Shown piece after piece: positions 24,889 through 33,084 of a stretch of 33,196 nt of DNA. The notes under the pieces are model-generated. The model was given only the letters and a program-made list of their open reading frames with translations. It did not search any database and was not told the DNA's origin. The position numbers and the translations under genes were made by a program. Within the stretch, counting starts at the first letter, position 1; every line of letters starts with the position of its first letter. Source of the DNA: DATAXV01 sp036272915 (GTDB taxonomy: Bacteria; Chloroflexota; Dormibacteria; Dormibacterales; Dormibacteraceae); NCBI GenBank assembly GCA_036272915.1, contig DATAXV010000011.1:1-33196 (forward strand), given 5' to 3'.

Positions 24889-25908
24889 ATGAAGGCTCTG
24901 GAGAAGCAGGCGCCGGGATCGGGGAACGTCGGGCTGAGTGAGAAGCCCGTGCCGAGGCCGGGACCGGGAGAGGCTCTGATCGACGTCGTCGCGGCCGGCG
25001 TGTGCGGGACCGACCTGCACATCATGGACGACAGCTTCCGCAACTTCCCGCCGGTGACGATGGGGCACGAGGTCACCGGCGTGGTCAGCGCCGTCGGCTC
25101 GGAATCCGACGCCGGCCTGGTCGGGGCGCGGGTCGCCTGTGAGACGTTCTACTCGACCTGTGGCCACTGTCCCTGGTGTCGCGACGGCCGGCCCAACCTG
25201 TGCCCGGACCGCCGCTCGATCGGCTCGGGGGCGGACGGCGGGTTCGCTCCCAAGATGGTGATCCCGGTGCGCAACCTGCACCGGCTGCCGGACAGCGTCG
25301 GTGACGCCGCGGGAGCGCTCTGCGAGCCCCTCGCCTGCGTCTGCCAGTCGCTGTGCGATCCGTCCGTGGTCGAACCCGGCGACGACGTCCTGGTGACGGG
25401 ACCGGGCACGATGGGCCTCCTCGCCGCCCAGGTGGCGCGGGCCGAGGGCGGCAGACCGCTCCTGGTCGGGCTCGAGCGCGACGCCCTGCGGCTGGAGGCC
25501 GGCCGCAAGCTCGGCTTCGACACCGCCGCCGCCGACGACGAGGAGAGGATCGCCGCCCTGGGCGGCGGCTACGGCCCCCAGGTCGTCATCGAGTGCTCAG
25601 GGGCCGGGGCGGCGATGGCCGCCGGGCTGCGGGCGGTCGCCCGCGGGGGCCGATACGTCCAGATCGGCCAGACCGGCTCCGACGTCACCGTGCCCCTGGC
25701 CCTGGTCTCCTTCAAGGAGATCAAGATCACCGGTGGCTTCGCCAGCACTCCCCACTCCTGGCGGCGGTCGATGGAGCTCCTCCGACGCGGTCAGGTGCAG
25801 CTCGACCCGCTGGTCACCGAGGTCGCCGGCCTCGACGACTGGGAGCGCATCTTCAAGAGCACCGCGGTCGCCGGAGGCGTCAAGTACGTGTTCGACCCGC
25901 GGATCTGA
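24889..25908 (+). CDS. Zinc-dependent medium-chain alcohol/sugar dehydrogenase
   Basis: 339 aa from ATG 24889 (MKAL..., the usual MDR opening); GTG 24859 is in frame and adds 10 residues. The catalytic zinc ligands are Cys39, His60, Glu61 and probably Glu146. The structural zinc site has Cys91, 94, 97 and 105. The Rossmann motif is GPGTMGLLAAQ (171-181). These point to an NAD(P)-dependent polyol, threonine or sugar dehydrogenase such as the sorbitol dehydrogenase branch. The exact substrate is not readable. It is divergent from menC across about 120 nt. Proximity to the iol operon allows a role in polyol oxidation, but about 5 kb separates them. Confidence 0.88.
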   Translation: MKALEKQAPGSGNVGLSEKPVPRPGPGEALIDVVAAGVCGTDLHIMDDSFRNFPPVTMGHEVTGVVSAVGSESDAGLVGARVACETFYSTCGHCPWCRDGRPNLCPDRRSIGSGADGGFAPKMVIPVRNLHRLPDSVGDAAGALCEPLACVCQSLCDPSVVEPGDDVLVTGPGTMGLLAAQVARAEGGRPLLVGLERDALRLEAGRKLGFDTAAADDEERIAALGGGYGPQVVIECSGAGAAMAAGLRAVARGGRYVQIGQTGSDVTVPLALVSFKEIKITGGFASTPHSWRRSMELLRRGQVQLDPLVTEVAGLDDWERIFKSTAVAGGVKYVFDPRI

Positions 25909-26072
25909 GCGGGACCCCGGGTCGGCGTCGTGGCGAGTGCGCTGCGGCGGCGGAGCGGGGACGGGGATGATGGAGAGAGATGGGTTCGCCGGCGGGTCCG
26001 ATCCAGGATGCGGGCCGCCGCCGGCGCGCACCGGTCGCGGGCGCGTCAACCGGAACAGGTAGGAGGTCAACG

Positions 26073-27200
26073 ATGGAGCTTCCGTTCGACTCCGATCGGC
26101 TGGATCAGCTCATGAGCGAGGCGGGGGTCGACGTGGTCCTGGCGACGTCGAAGCACAACACCCGCTACATGCTCGGGGGCTATCGGTACCACTTCTACAG
26201 TGAGATGGAGCCCGCGGGGCGCAGCCGGTACATCACCGCCGTCGGGTACGTCGGCGGCCGGAGGGGCGACAGCTTCTTCGTCGCCTGGCCGGGGGAGGCG
26301 GGGCAGGCCGAGCGGGAGGGGATCTGGGTCCCCAACGTCCGCGCCGAGGCGGGGAGCTCGGTCGAGGTGGCGGCGATCGCGGCCGACGCCATCGAGAAGC
26401 TCGGCCTGGCCGCCGGAACGGTCGCCGTCGAGGGACCGTTCATCCCGGCCGACGCTCAGGCCGAGCTGGCGCGCAGGCTGCCCCATGCGCGGATCGTCGA
26501 CGGGGTGAAGCTCCTGGAGCGGCTCCGGGCGATCAAGAGCCCGGAGGAGCTGGCGCGGCTGCGGAACGCCTCCGACCTGATCGTCCAGTCGATGCTGGGC
26601 GCGGTGCGGCAGGCGAAGCCGGGCGTCACGACCAGGGAGATCGCCGAGCGGCTGCGAAGCGAGGAGGTCTCGCGCGGGCTGGGCTTCGACTACTGCCTGG
26701 TCGCGACCGCGCGCAGCTTCTACCGAGCCCCCGGCGACGATCGCTGGGAGGCTGGCAACACCATCTCCATCGACTCCGGCGGCAACCACGGGGGCTATAT
26801 CGGGGACCTGGCCCGGATGGCGGTGCTGGGCGAGCCGACGCAGCTCATGAAGGAGCTCCTCGCCGAGATCGACGTGGTGCAGATGGCGGCTCGAAAGCCG
26901 ATCCGGCCGGGAGCCACCGGCGCTCAGATCTTCGAATCCGCCCGCGAGGAGCTCTCCCGACAGGCCCACCGCGCCGAGACTGTCTTCGAGGCGCATGGGA
27001 TGGGCCTGGTCAGTCACGAGGACCCGCACGTCTCGCCCTCCGATCAGGAGGCCCTGCAGAGCGGCATGGTGCTGTCGATCGAGACGACCATGAAGAACCC
27101 GGAGGTCGGGTTCGTGAAGCTCGAGGACACCGTGGTCGTGACCGGCGACGGCTGGGACGCCTACGGGGACGAGGCCCGCGGCTGGAACGTCGTCGGCTGA
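26073..27200 (+). CDS. M24-family metallopeptidase (Xaa-Pro peptidase-like)
   Basis: 375 aa from ATG 26073, set by AGGAGG at 26061-26066; the open frame to 25980 lacks support. An N-terminal creatinase-like domain (1-150) precedes a pita-bread domain with all five metal ligands: Asp234 (SIDSGG), Asp245 (YIGDLAR), His308 (AHGMGL), Glu337 (SIETTM) and Glu351 (KLEDTV). It should be an active two-metal aminopeptidase, prolidase or a related hydrolase. No signal sequence is seen. It lies 164 nt after the alcohol dehydrogenase on the same strand and is convergent with the nitroreductase gene. Confidence 0.92.
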   Translation: MELPFDSDRLDQLMSEAGVDVVLATSKHNTRYMLGGYRYHFYSEMEPAGRSRYITAVGYVGGRRGDSFFVAWPGEAGQAEREGIWVPNVRAEAGSSVEVAAIAADAIEKLGLAAGTVAVEGPFIPADAQAELARRLPHARIVDGVKLLERLRAIKSPEELARLRNASDLIVQSMLGAVRQAKPGVTTREIAERLRSEEVSRGLGFDYCLVATARSFYRAPGDDRWEAGNTISIDSGGNHGGYIGDLARMAVLGEPTQLMKELLAEIDVVQMAARKPIRPGATGAQIFESAREELSRQAHRAETVFEAHGMGLVSHEDPHVSPSDQEALQSGMVLSIETTMKNPEVGFVKLEDTVVVTGDGWDAYGDEARGWNVVG

Positions 27201-27230
27201 GGTCCCTTCCGTCTCGGGCCGGCCGGTGTC

Positions 27231-27260
27231 GAGCCCGAGGCGGAAACACCTCGGCTCTTT
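27231..27260. terminator. Hairpin terminator between convergent genes
   Basis: GAGCCCGAGG (27231-27240) pairs with CCTCGGCTC (27249-27257) around CGGAAACA, with one bulged C, and TTT follows on the plus strand. It lies between the M24 peptidase stop and the nitroreductase stop and could serve the plus-strand gene. Confidence 0.6.
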
Positions 27261-27751
27261 CAGCCCCGCGGCGTGAGTTCGAAGACGGGGTGGCGGGTGG
27301 CGGCGCCGGCGGGATCGTCGATCGTGTCGCGCAGGCCGAGGCGGCCGGCCATGAACCGGTTGATCGCCGTACGGCTGAGGTAGGGACCGAGCACGTCGGC
27401 GAAGAACGCCACCGACTCGGCGCGCTCGAGCGGCACCGCCCGGACAGGCTCCTCCCTGTCGCCCACGGTCAGCGTCGCCTCTCCGGCGGTCCGCAGGTTC
27501 CGCACCCAATTCACCTCGCCGTACGGGCTCTGGATCCATCGCCTGCCGCCGATGGAGATCACCGCCACCGGCGTGGTGTGCGCCCTCCCGCTCTTGCGCC
27601 CGCGGACGGTCAGTAGGACGTTCGGGCCCATCGGGACGCCCAGGCGGGACAGCCTGCTGACGAAGCCGTTGAACAGGTTGACGAAGCCGGGTGCGTGGGC
27701 AACGGCGGCGGAAGATCCGATCCGAGGCTGCGGTGTCGGTGCGTCGGTCAT
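27260..27751 (-). CDS. Deazaflavin (F420)-type nitroreductase/quinone reductase, Ddn-like
   Basis: 163 aa from the ATG at 27751, with a near-perfect ribosome site (AAAGGAGG on the minus strand, 27770-27777). The family signature RGRKSGRAHTTPV is at 50-62 and is followed by GEVNWVRNLRTAGEATL. Ddn-family split-barrel enzymes use F420H2 to reduce quinones, nitro compounds or other electron-poor substrates; some relatives act on lipids or biliverdin. The fgd gene in this window could supply F420H2. It is the second gene after a TetR regulator on the same strand, and a TetR-style inverted repeat lies before its start, so it is probably the regulated target. Confidence 0.88.
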   Translation of the reverse strand: MTDAPTPQPRIGSSAAVAHAPGFVNLFNGFVSRLSRLGVPMGPNVLLTVRGRKSGRAHTTPVAVISIGGRRWIQSPYGEVNWVRNLRTAGEATLTVGDREEPVRAVPLERAESVAFFADVLGPYLSRTAINRFMAGRLGLRDTIDDPAGAATRHPVFELTPRG

Positions 27752-27780
27752 CGTGGGACCTCCTTTGGGGAATCGATCAT

Positions 27781-27811
27781 CTGATTGAGGCTCAGCCTAG
27801 CATCTCAATCA
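27781..27811. promoter_or_regulatory. Candidate TetR operator before the nitroreductase gene
   Basis: TGATTGAG (27782-27789) and CTCAATCA (27804-27811) form a perfect 8-bp inverted repeat with a 14-nt spacer. It fills the 57-nt gap between the TetR stop (which it touches) and the nitroreductase start. A related half-site, CTCAATTA, recurs at 28424-28431 just upstream of the TetR start, as expected for autoregulation. Confidence 0.55.
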
Positions 27812-28420
27812 ATCAGTTGCTTGACTCGAGTTGGCGATGCCCAGCCAGCGTTCTAGCTGGTCCAGCGCCTGCCCCTTTCGGGCCGCCGACGCGACGGTCG
27901 GGAGGCTCATGCTCATGAGGACCATGACGATTAGGGAGGCGACGTCATCGCTGTCCATCTCGGGTCCCAGGTGGCCCTCTCTCGCCGCTCGGTGGAGAAG
28001 ACCGCGCACTATCCGCTGCCAGCCCTCGTTGGTCGAACCCAGGATCTTCGCGATCTGCGGATCCCTCGTCGATCGAAGCGCCAGCTCGGCCATGACCGTT
28101 CCGACCTCGGGTTCATCGAGGAGCAGATCCCTCACCGCCCGGAGATGGTTGGCGAGCTGATCCGAGGAGGATCCGTGCGGGGCCAGGGTGGACTGGAAGC
28201 GACGCATCGCGTACTCCAAGACGCCTCCGATCAGGGCCTCTTTGGTCGGGAAGTAGTAGTGGAGCGTGGCGATGTTGAGACCGACCTCAGCCGCCACCTC
28301 CCGTGTGCGGAGGCCCTCGAAGCCGCGTTCGGCGATCTGGTTGAAGGCGGCGCGGACGAGCGCCTGCCGCCGGTCCTGCTTCGGCTGGGTCGAATCGGTG
28401 TGAGCGGGGCTCGGATCCAC
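27809..28420 (-). CDS. TetR-family transcriptional regulator
   Basis: 203 aa from GTG 28420; the frame extends to ATG 28534 but those residues are not TetR-like. The N-terminal helix-turn-helix is clear at about 20-65 (RRQALVRAAFNQIAERGFEG, then TREVAAEVGLNIATLHYYF and PTKEALIGG). The C-terminal ligand domain is helical and unassigned. TetR proteins usually repress neighbours and release DNA on binding a small molecule. The neighbour downstream is the F420-type reductase, and candidate operators lie before both genes, so a xenobiotic or quinone-responsive circuit is a reasonable inference. Confidence 0.92.
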   Translation of the reverse strand: MDPSPAHTDSTQPKQDRRQALVRAAFNQIAERGFEGLRTREVAAEVGLNIATLHYYFPTKEALIGGVLEYAMRRFQSTLAPHGSSSDQLANHLRAVRDLLLDEPEVGTVMAELALRSTRDPQIAKILGSTNEGWQRIVRGLLHRAAREGHLGPEMDSDDVASLIVMVLMSMSLPTVASAARKGQALDQLERWLGIANSSQATD

Positions 28421-28561
28421 GCGCTCAATTAAACACGCGGCTTCCCCAGTCTCTTGAATGTTCAGGTGGACATCGAGCGCCTTGTACTGGTCGAGTACCA
28501 GAGTCGCCACAGACAGCTCATGGTGACCCTTCATCTGATCTGGACATACACATCGACAGAC

Positions 28562-28589
28562 TTGGATTTACGGTTCGACAAGTTATATT
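28562..28589 (+). promoter_or_regulatory. Promoter giving a probable leaderless transcript
   Basis: TTGGAT (28562-28567) and TATATT (28584-28589) are spaced 16 nt in an AT-rich stretch. The nucleotidyltransferase ATG at 28596 is only 7 nt after the -10 box, so transcription would start at or next to the start codon. No Shine-Dalgarno precedes the ATG, which agrees. Confidence 0.55.
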
Positions 28590-28595
28590 GATCGA

Positions 28596-29138
28596 ATGAT
28601 TGGTGTTCAGCTGGTGAGGGAGCTCCTCGCTGCGCTTGGCGCGCTCCTCCAAGCTCGTGGTCAGAGATACACGGTCGTCGTTGTCGGTGGAAGCAGCCTG
28701 CTGCTGCAGGGCCTCTCGACCCGAACGACCCAGGATGTCGACGTCGTTGCCCTGGTGGAACGGGGCTTGTTCCGAAAGGCGGACCCGCTCCCCGCCGGGC
28801 TGGAAGAAGCCGCCCGCGACGTCGGCGTAACCGCCGGGGTCGGCGGTGATTGGCTCAATTCGATGGCCGCCATCGTCATGAATGAACCCGGGCTTCCCCA
28901 AGGGTTTGCTGATCGCGCGACCGCTCTTGACTTCGGCGCACTCACGGTACTCGTCGCGTCCAGATTCGATCTGATTTGCATGAAGCTCCATGCCGCCGTG
29001 GATCGCGCCTCTCCCAGCAAACATCTCGACGACCTTCGACTCCTCAAGCCGTCGAGCGGGGAGTTGGTGGAAGCGGGGGTCTGGGCGCGTGGACATGACC
29101 GTCGGCTGGGTTCCGACTTCAGCTGGTTGCCTATCTAG
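28596..29138 (+). CDS. DUF6036/AbiEii-like nucleotidyltransferase (toxin-type candidate)
   Basis: 180 aa. The fold signature is VVVVGGSSLLLQGLSTRTT followed by QDVDVVAL: a GGS loop and the DxD pair Asp47 and Asp49 of pol-beta-type nucleotidyltransferases. A C-terminal KLHAAVDR...KHLDDLRLL segment is typical of the AbiEii/DUF6036 group. Members such as AbiEii and MenT act as toxins by adding nucleotides to RNA or by binding GTP. It is short for AbiEii (about 300 aa), fitting DUF6036. The winged-helix gene begins 18 nt after its stop, a two-gene arrangement like a toxin-antitoxin pair but in the reverse order to abiEi-abiEii. A leaderless promoter is likely. Confidence 0.82.
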   Translation: MIGVQLVRELLAALGALLQARGQRYTVVVVGGSSLLLQGLSTRTTQDVDVVALVERGLFRKADPLPAGLEEAARDVGVTAGVGGDWLNSMAAIVMNEPGLPQGFADRATALDFGALTVLVASRFDLICMKLHAAVDRASPSKHLDDLRLLKPSSGELVEAGVWARGHDRRLGSDFSWLPI

Positions 29139-29156
29139 AGATGCTCGGCGTGAAGG

Positions 29157-30452
29157 ATGCGGACCAACGTGTATAAGCCGAATTCGCTGACTGACTCGGC
29201 GCTGGACACCGCGTGGGGACTCTGGGCCGAGCTGGGGGTGAGCAGCTGGGTGGAGCCGCGCAGCCAAGCCGCGATCGACGTAGAACCGCTCATCCTTTTT
29301 ACGTCTTGGATTGGCCGCCATGACAACCGTCTGTGGGAGGAGAGTCTGGACTGGTGCGCTGCGAACCATCGGTGGGTATCCGTGGTTCGGCTGCGACGCT
29401 TGTTCAAGGACTCCGCGCCGGATGTTGCCGCATCGTTTGCGGAATATGGGGCCACGGTTCGCCGGGTCACAGGTATCCCCAACTGGCCCGCCGGGGATGT
29501 ACCGCGCCAGATCGTATTGAGCCACAAGAGCCGCCCTCCACGTCTCGGGCGCCCCGCCCTTTTGCAATTGCGAATCCGTGCTGTCCTCGGCCCCACAGCC
29601 CGTGCCGAGATACTTCGGCTCCTGCTCATCGATCGGCCGCAGGGCTGGTCCGCTGCCGAGATCGCCGACCAAATCAGTTACACAAAGGCGAATGTCGCGT
29701 CGGCGCTAGAGCCTCTCGGAGCAGCCGGGTACATGGATAGGGAACCCGAGGGCAGTCGGTTCAGGTACCGACTGTCGCGTGCCCAACAGCTGAGGGACTT
29801 TGTCGGTCCGGTACCTGCCTTTCAACCGGACTGGACCGCACGCCTTGCTGTGATGACTGAGTTGACTCGCTTCGATGAGAAGGAGCCGATTGAGGATGGG
29901 ACGGCCAAGGCCGCGGAACTCTACGGCGCGATCCGTCGCATTCAGCCCATGCTGCACAGGCTAGGTTTGTCCCCGCTCGTCCCCCGTCCCGGACGTCCCG
30001 CGTTCGGTGAGCAGCTTGAAGGTTGGATGCACGGGTTGCTGGCCTACTGGGCGGGTCGTCGAAGTCTCCCCGACACCGCCGGCGTGCGATATCACGTTGG
30101 CCGCACCGGCACTGCCTGGGAGGCTTCCGCGGAGGACCCTGAGTGGGCGACGATACGGCCGCTGAACGTCCCCTTTGGTCAAAAGGAACCCTCGGGCGTT
30201 CGGCTGGCAGTCGGCGAGGGCCGTAGCGTGGCGCCATCCGCGCCCGAGCTGGCAAATGAACTGTTTCAACAGGCGTTTAGCCGCGACGGCCTTCAGCGTG
30301 CATCGTCCCGTTTCCAGCCCGAGGTTCACACGTTTGTCGGCGAGGAATTGCTAACGATACCCGAGGGAACGATTCGGATCTTTGACCAGCTGTTCCTTCA
30401 GTTCTGGTGGGCTGAACATGTGGCCCGCGTAGGTGGATCTGCGGTCACGTAA
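29157..30452 (+). CDS. Winged-helix partner of the nucleotidyltransferase
   Basis: 431 aa from ATG 29157; GTG 29169 has a better-spaced purine stretch (AAGGA). The N-terminal ~140 residues (LWAELGVSSWVEPRSQAA, then LEPLILFTSWIGRHD-like sequence) are unassigned. A winged helix sits at about 142-205 (LGPTARAEILRLLLIDRP, WSAAEIADQISYTKANVASA, LEPLGAAGYMDREPEG). The C-terminal ~220 residues are unassigned and Trp/Arg-rich. A DNA-binding domain beside a nucleotidyltransferase suggests an antitoxin and regulator, as for AbiEi, but the large extra regions are unusual. Base composition is less GC-rich than in the core genes. Confidence 0.78.
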   Translation: MRTNVYKPNSLTDSALDTAWGLWAELGVSSWVEPRSQAAIDVEPLILFTSWIGRHDNRLWEESLDWCAANHRWVSVVRLRRLFKDSAPDVAASFAEYGATVRRVTGIPNWPAGDVPRQIVLSHKSRPPRLGRPALLQLRIRAVLGPTARAEILRLLLIDRPQGWSAAEIADQISYTKANVASALEPLGAAGYMDREPEGSRFRYRLSRAQQLRDFVGPVPAFQPDWTARLAVMTELTRFDEKEPIEDGTAKAAELYGAIRRIQPMLHRLGLSPLVPRPGRPAFGEQLEGWMHGLLAYWAGRRSLPDTAGVRYHVGRTGTAWEASAEDPEWATIRPLNVPFGQKEPSGVRLAVGEGRSVAPSAPELANELFQQAFSRDGLQRASSRFQPEVHTFVGEELLTIPEGTIRIFDQLFLQFWWAEHVARVGGSAVT

Positions 30453-30529
30453 CGGAGCCGAGAGTTCGAGCTGAGCTCGACTCCGACACGAGTCAGGAGC
30501 GCTTGATCTCGAGCGCGCGCGCCCGTTGC

Positions 30530-30545
30530 GCGCCCGTCCGGGCGC
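30530..30545. terminator. GC-rich hairpin after the nucleotidyltransferase pair
   Basis: GCGCCC (30530-30535) and GGGCGC (30540-30545) flank a GTCC tetraloop. It lies in the 158-nt gap before the methyltransferase gene. No T tract follows, so a terminator role is only possible. Confidence 0.35.
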
Positions 30546-30610
30546 AGGCGGTGGAGTCGGATTTCGGTTGCCGAGCAGGCCGACGACTCGCCTCGCGGCA
30601 TCATCACTGC

Positions 30611-31516
30611 GTGGAGGCTCAATCGATCCTCGTCCTTCAGCTCTGGCCCGCCCGCGTGAAGGCCAAGCAGGCGGGGGTTCTCGAGGCGACCGGGCTGTTG
30701 GCCGACCTTGGAGCGGCGGCCCGCGTGGGCGGCCCCCTGGCCGACCGCTCCGGCGTCGTCTGGGTTGACATTCCGACCGCGGCTGTGCCCGAGGCCACCG
30801 CCCGCTTTCCTCTTCTCGGCTACACGGCTTCCGTTCGGCTGTTGGTGCCTGCTGCCGAAGCTCGAGCCGGCGACGAGCGAGTGCATTGGCAGGGCCGGCC
30901 GCATGCACTGCATTTGCTGCATGAGGCCGACACAGGACTCCTGGAGAGCCGCGCCCCTCACCGGAGGAGCTTCCTGCTGGAATGCGGAGATGGGGTGGTC
31001 AGGAAGGTGCCCGGGTATCGCGGTGGCCGCGATCCGCTGTCTCATCGCGCATTGCCCGTTCAGGATGCGAGGCTGCTGGTCAACCTGGTCCATAGACCCG
31101 GGCGGGCGGCGTTTCTCGACCCCTTTGCCGGCGCCGGCTCGATCGTCCTGGAGGCGAGGGAGCACGGGTGGTTCGCGGTGAGCGCCGACATTGATCCCGC
31201 CCTCCGGTATGGGCTGGCCAGCCTCGGTTCGGGGCATGTCGTGGCAGATGCCCGCGCGCTGCCCTTCTCTGCCGGTTCCTTCGATGCCATCGCCACCGAG
31301 CCGCCGTACCACCCCTCGGCCACGGCGACCGTCGTGGAGGCGTTGACTGAGCTGTATAGGCTTCTACGACCTGGTGGCGTGTTGTCGATGCTGGTTGCGA
31401 GGGATCAGCGACCAGACCTGGTTCGCCAAGCGGGCGCGCTGGGGTTCACGATCGAGCTGGATGTTGCCGTTGACCGCAAGGGCCTGCCGGTGGCAGCGCT
31501 GGCCTGGACGCGGTGA
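30611..31516 (+). CDS. SAM-dependent RNA/DNA methyltransferase (UPF0020/Trm-like)
   Basis: 301 aa from GTG 30611; the frame to 30503 reads as noise. The catalytic half has motif I FLDPFAGAGSIVLEA (168-182), an acidic loop SADIDPA, VVADARALPFSAGSFD, and motif IV TEPPY (229-233), then ALTELYRLLRPGGVLSML. This matches the RNA methylase/Trm11-TrmG10 group, which makes N2-methylguanosine in tRNA, although amino-methyltransferases acting on DNA share the PPY motif. The N-terminal ~160 residues contain no THUMP domain that I recognise. No restriction enzyme is adjacent, though a NucS-like nuclease lies 510 nt downstream. Substrate is unknown. Confidence 0.82.
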   Translation: MEAQSILVLQLWPARVKAKQAGVLEATGLLADLGAAARVGGPLADRSGVVWVDIPTAAVPEATARFPLLGYTASVRLLVPAAEARAGDERVHWQGRPHALHLLHEADTGLLESRAPHRRSFLLECGDGVVRKVPGYRGGRDPLSHRALPVQDARLLVNLVHRPGRAAFLDPFAGAGSIVLEAREHGWFAVSADIDPALRYGLASLGSGHVVADARALPFSAGSFDAIATEPPYHPSATATVVEALTELYRLLRPGGVLSMLVARDQRPDLVRQAGALGFTIELDVAVDRKGLPVAALAWTR

Positions 31517-32026
31517 GCGCGCTCTTCCTGGGGGTCGGAACCCACCGCGCGCACGACTACAAAGGGACGGCGTCAGGGCGTGGTGCTCATGGCACTGGCC
31601 ACGCCATGCAGTCGCAGTCAGCAGGATCGCCACTGTATCTGGTGCGCGCACCCATGTCATTGTTCAGGCGAGCGTGGGGTCTGTGAGGTCATGGAGCTTC
31701 CCAACCTCTACGAACCCGAGGTGCGCGAGGATCGGAGCCGACATTCTCCCAGCGCGGACCGCTAGGGCGCCCTATCCTCGTGATCATGTGCTGAAGGTAG
31801 CGGGATTCCGATAAGTCGCGGCTGGTGGGCCGGGAGGGAGTCGCCCCCAAGGCTTTTGCGGCGGTTTTATAGTTGGCGGAAGCAGTGCGGGGAAGGTCGA
31901 GCGGGTGGTCGCCAGGAATCTGACCGAAGCCGACTTGGTTCGGGCAGTGTGTCTCGTGGGGTAGCCGGTCGGACGAGAAGATTCGCCTATTGGAGCGTGA
32001 GCGCGGAGTGGATCAGAATACTTGCC
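31517..32026 (+). other. 510-nt region without a supported gene
   Basis: Frames here are short and mutually overlapping with no recognisable domain. One short frame (ATG 31691 to TAG 31763-31765) begins MELPNLYEPEVREDRSR, which looks more protein-like than its surroundings and may be the 5' end of a lost gene. I see no tRNA arms. Confidence 0.5.
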
Positions 32027-32818
32027 ATGGAGGACGCCCGTACCAAACCGATCATTCGGGTGAGGCTGCGGGAAGCTATCGACGCGTTGGGTGGGAAGAC
32101 CACGAACAGCGCATTGCGAGATTGGGTTCTTGAGCGATACCCAGGCACCAATATCAACACCATTCAGACCATGATCACCACGTACACGGTCAACCATCCA
32201 TCACGAGTTCACGCTCCTGAAATCCACGGTCCGCGAGTTGCAAACGACTCTCGGTATGACTTCCTCTACAGACCGCGACGATCGGAGTTGGAGCTTTACG
32301 ACCCGGATCGCCATGGAACGTGGTCGATCGTGCAGCGTGACGACGGTAGCTTGGGCGTGGAGCCTGTCGATAGCGAGCCAGCTGAACTGCAGGCGGTGGA
32401 GGACGAGACCTTTTCGCCGGAGTTTGCAGCGGAGGCGCACCTTCGTGATTATCTTGCGTCGAACCTTGGTCTGATCGAGCCGGGGTTGAGCCTTTACACC
32501 GACAGTAATGGGACGGCAGGTATCGAATACCCTACGCCGATCGGAAGGATCGATATCCTTGCTGTGGATTCAAACCAGAATTACCTAATAATCGAACTGA
32601 AGGTTAGCCGAGGCCCTGACGATGTGGCTGCGCAGCTCCTCAGGTACCGCTCGTGGGTAAAGCGACACATCGCGAAAGGCGGCGCGGTCCGTGGAGTGAT
32701 CATTGCTGGCCACTTGTCGGATCGCGTGCGATATGCGTTAGCAGACGTTGATGGCGTAACACTCTACGAGTATGAGATGCATATCGCGCTTCGACCTGTC
32801 AGCCGGCTCTCGGACTGA
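32027..32818 (+). CDS. NucS-like PD-(D/E)XK nuclease with N-terminal helical domain
   Basis: 263 aa from ATG 32027; the open frame to 31856 is unsupported. The C-terminal half is a NucS/DUF91-type nuclease: Glu137 in EAHLRDYL, Asp176 in GRIDILAVD, Glu190 and Lys192 in LIIELKVSRG, and Gln203 in AAQLLRYRSWV. These are the PD-(D/E)XK catalytic and QxxxY positions. The N-terminus (RVRLREAIDALGGKTTNSA, then LRDWVLERYPGTNINTIQTM) looks like a helical DNA-binding domain rather than the standard NucS N-terminal domain. Housekeeping NucS acts in mismatch repair; this version, in an accessory region, may instead be a restriction or defence nuclease. AATACT shortly before the ATG could be a -10 box. Confidence 0.85.
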   Translation: MEDARTKPIIRVRLREAIDALGGKTTNSALRDWVLERYPGTNINTIQTMITTYTVNHPSRVHAPEIHGPRVANDSRYDFLYRPRRSELELYDPDRHGTWSIVQRDDGSLGVEPVDSEPAELQAVEDETFSPEFAAEAHLRDYLASNLGLIEPGLSLYTDSNGTAGIEYPTPIGRIDILAVDSNQNYLIIELKVSRGPDDVAAQLLRYRSWVKRHIAKGGAVRGVIIAGHLSDRVRYALADVDGVTLYEYEMHIALRPVSRLSD

Positions 32819-33084
32819 CTGCGAGACCGGTGCACCAGGGCAACACCAAGTGATGGCCGCCTTCCGTGTCCGGCGACGACAAGTGCCGGATCGCGGAGGG
32901 TGCCGAGGTTCGCCAAGGTTTTACAGACAAAGCCAGCGTCAGCCACAGCGGTATTTGGCGAGCCACTAAATTCGGATCAGCCTCCCTCGACAGATCCCAG
33001 GAGCATGGAACGACAGGCAGGGTCATCGAGCAACTTGGCAGCACCGGAGCTAGCTAGTGGCCCAGATCCCAAGTTCGTGACCCA

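Noticed and set aside
24889..25908. Alcohol dehydrogenase as the missing inositol dehydrogenase (iolG)
   Set aside because: It is a zinc MDR enzyme, whereas IolG belongs to the GFO/IDH/MocA family; only a loose polyol role can be argued.
32819..33084. Short frames between the nuclease and the transposase end
   Set aside because: None has a ribosome site or recognisable motif, and frames on both strands overlap; treated as intergenic or IS-flank sequence.
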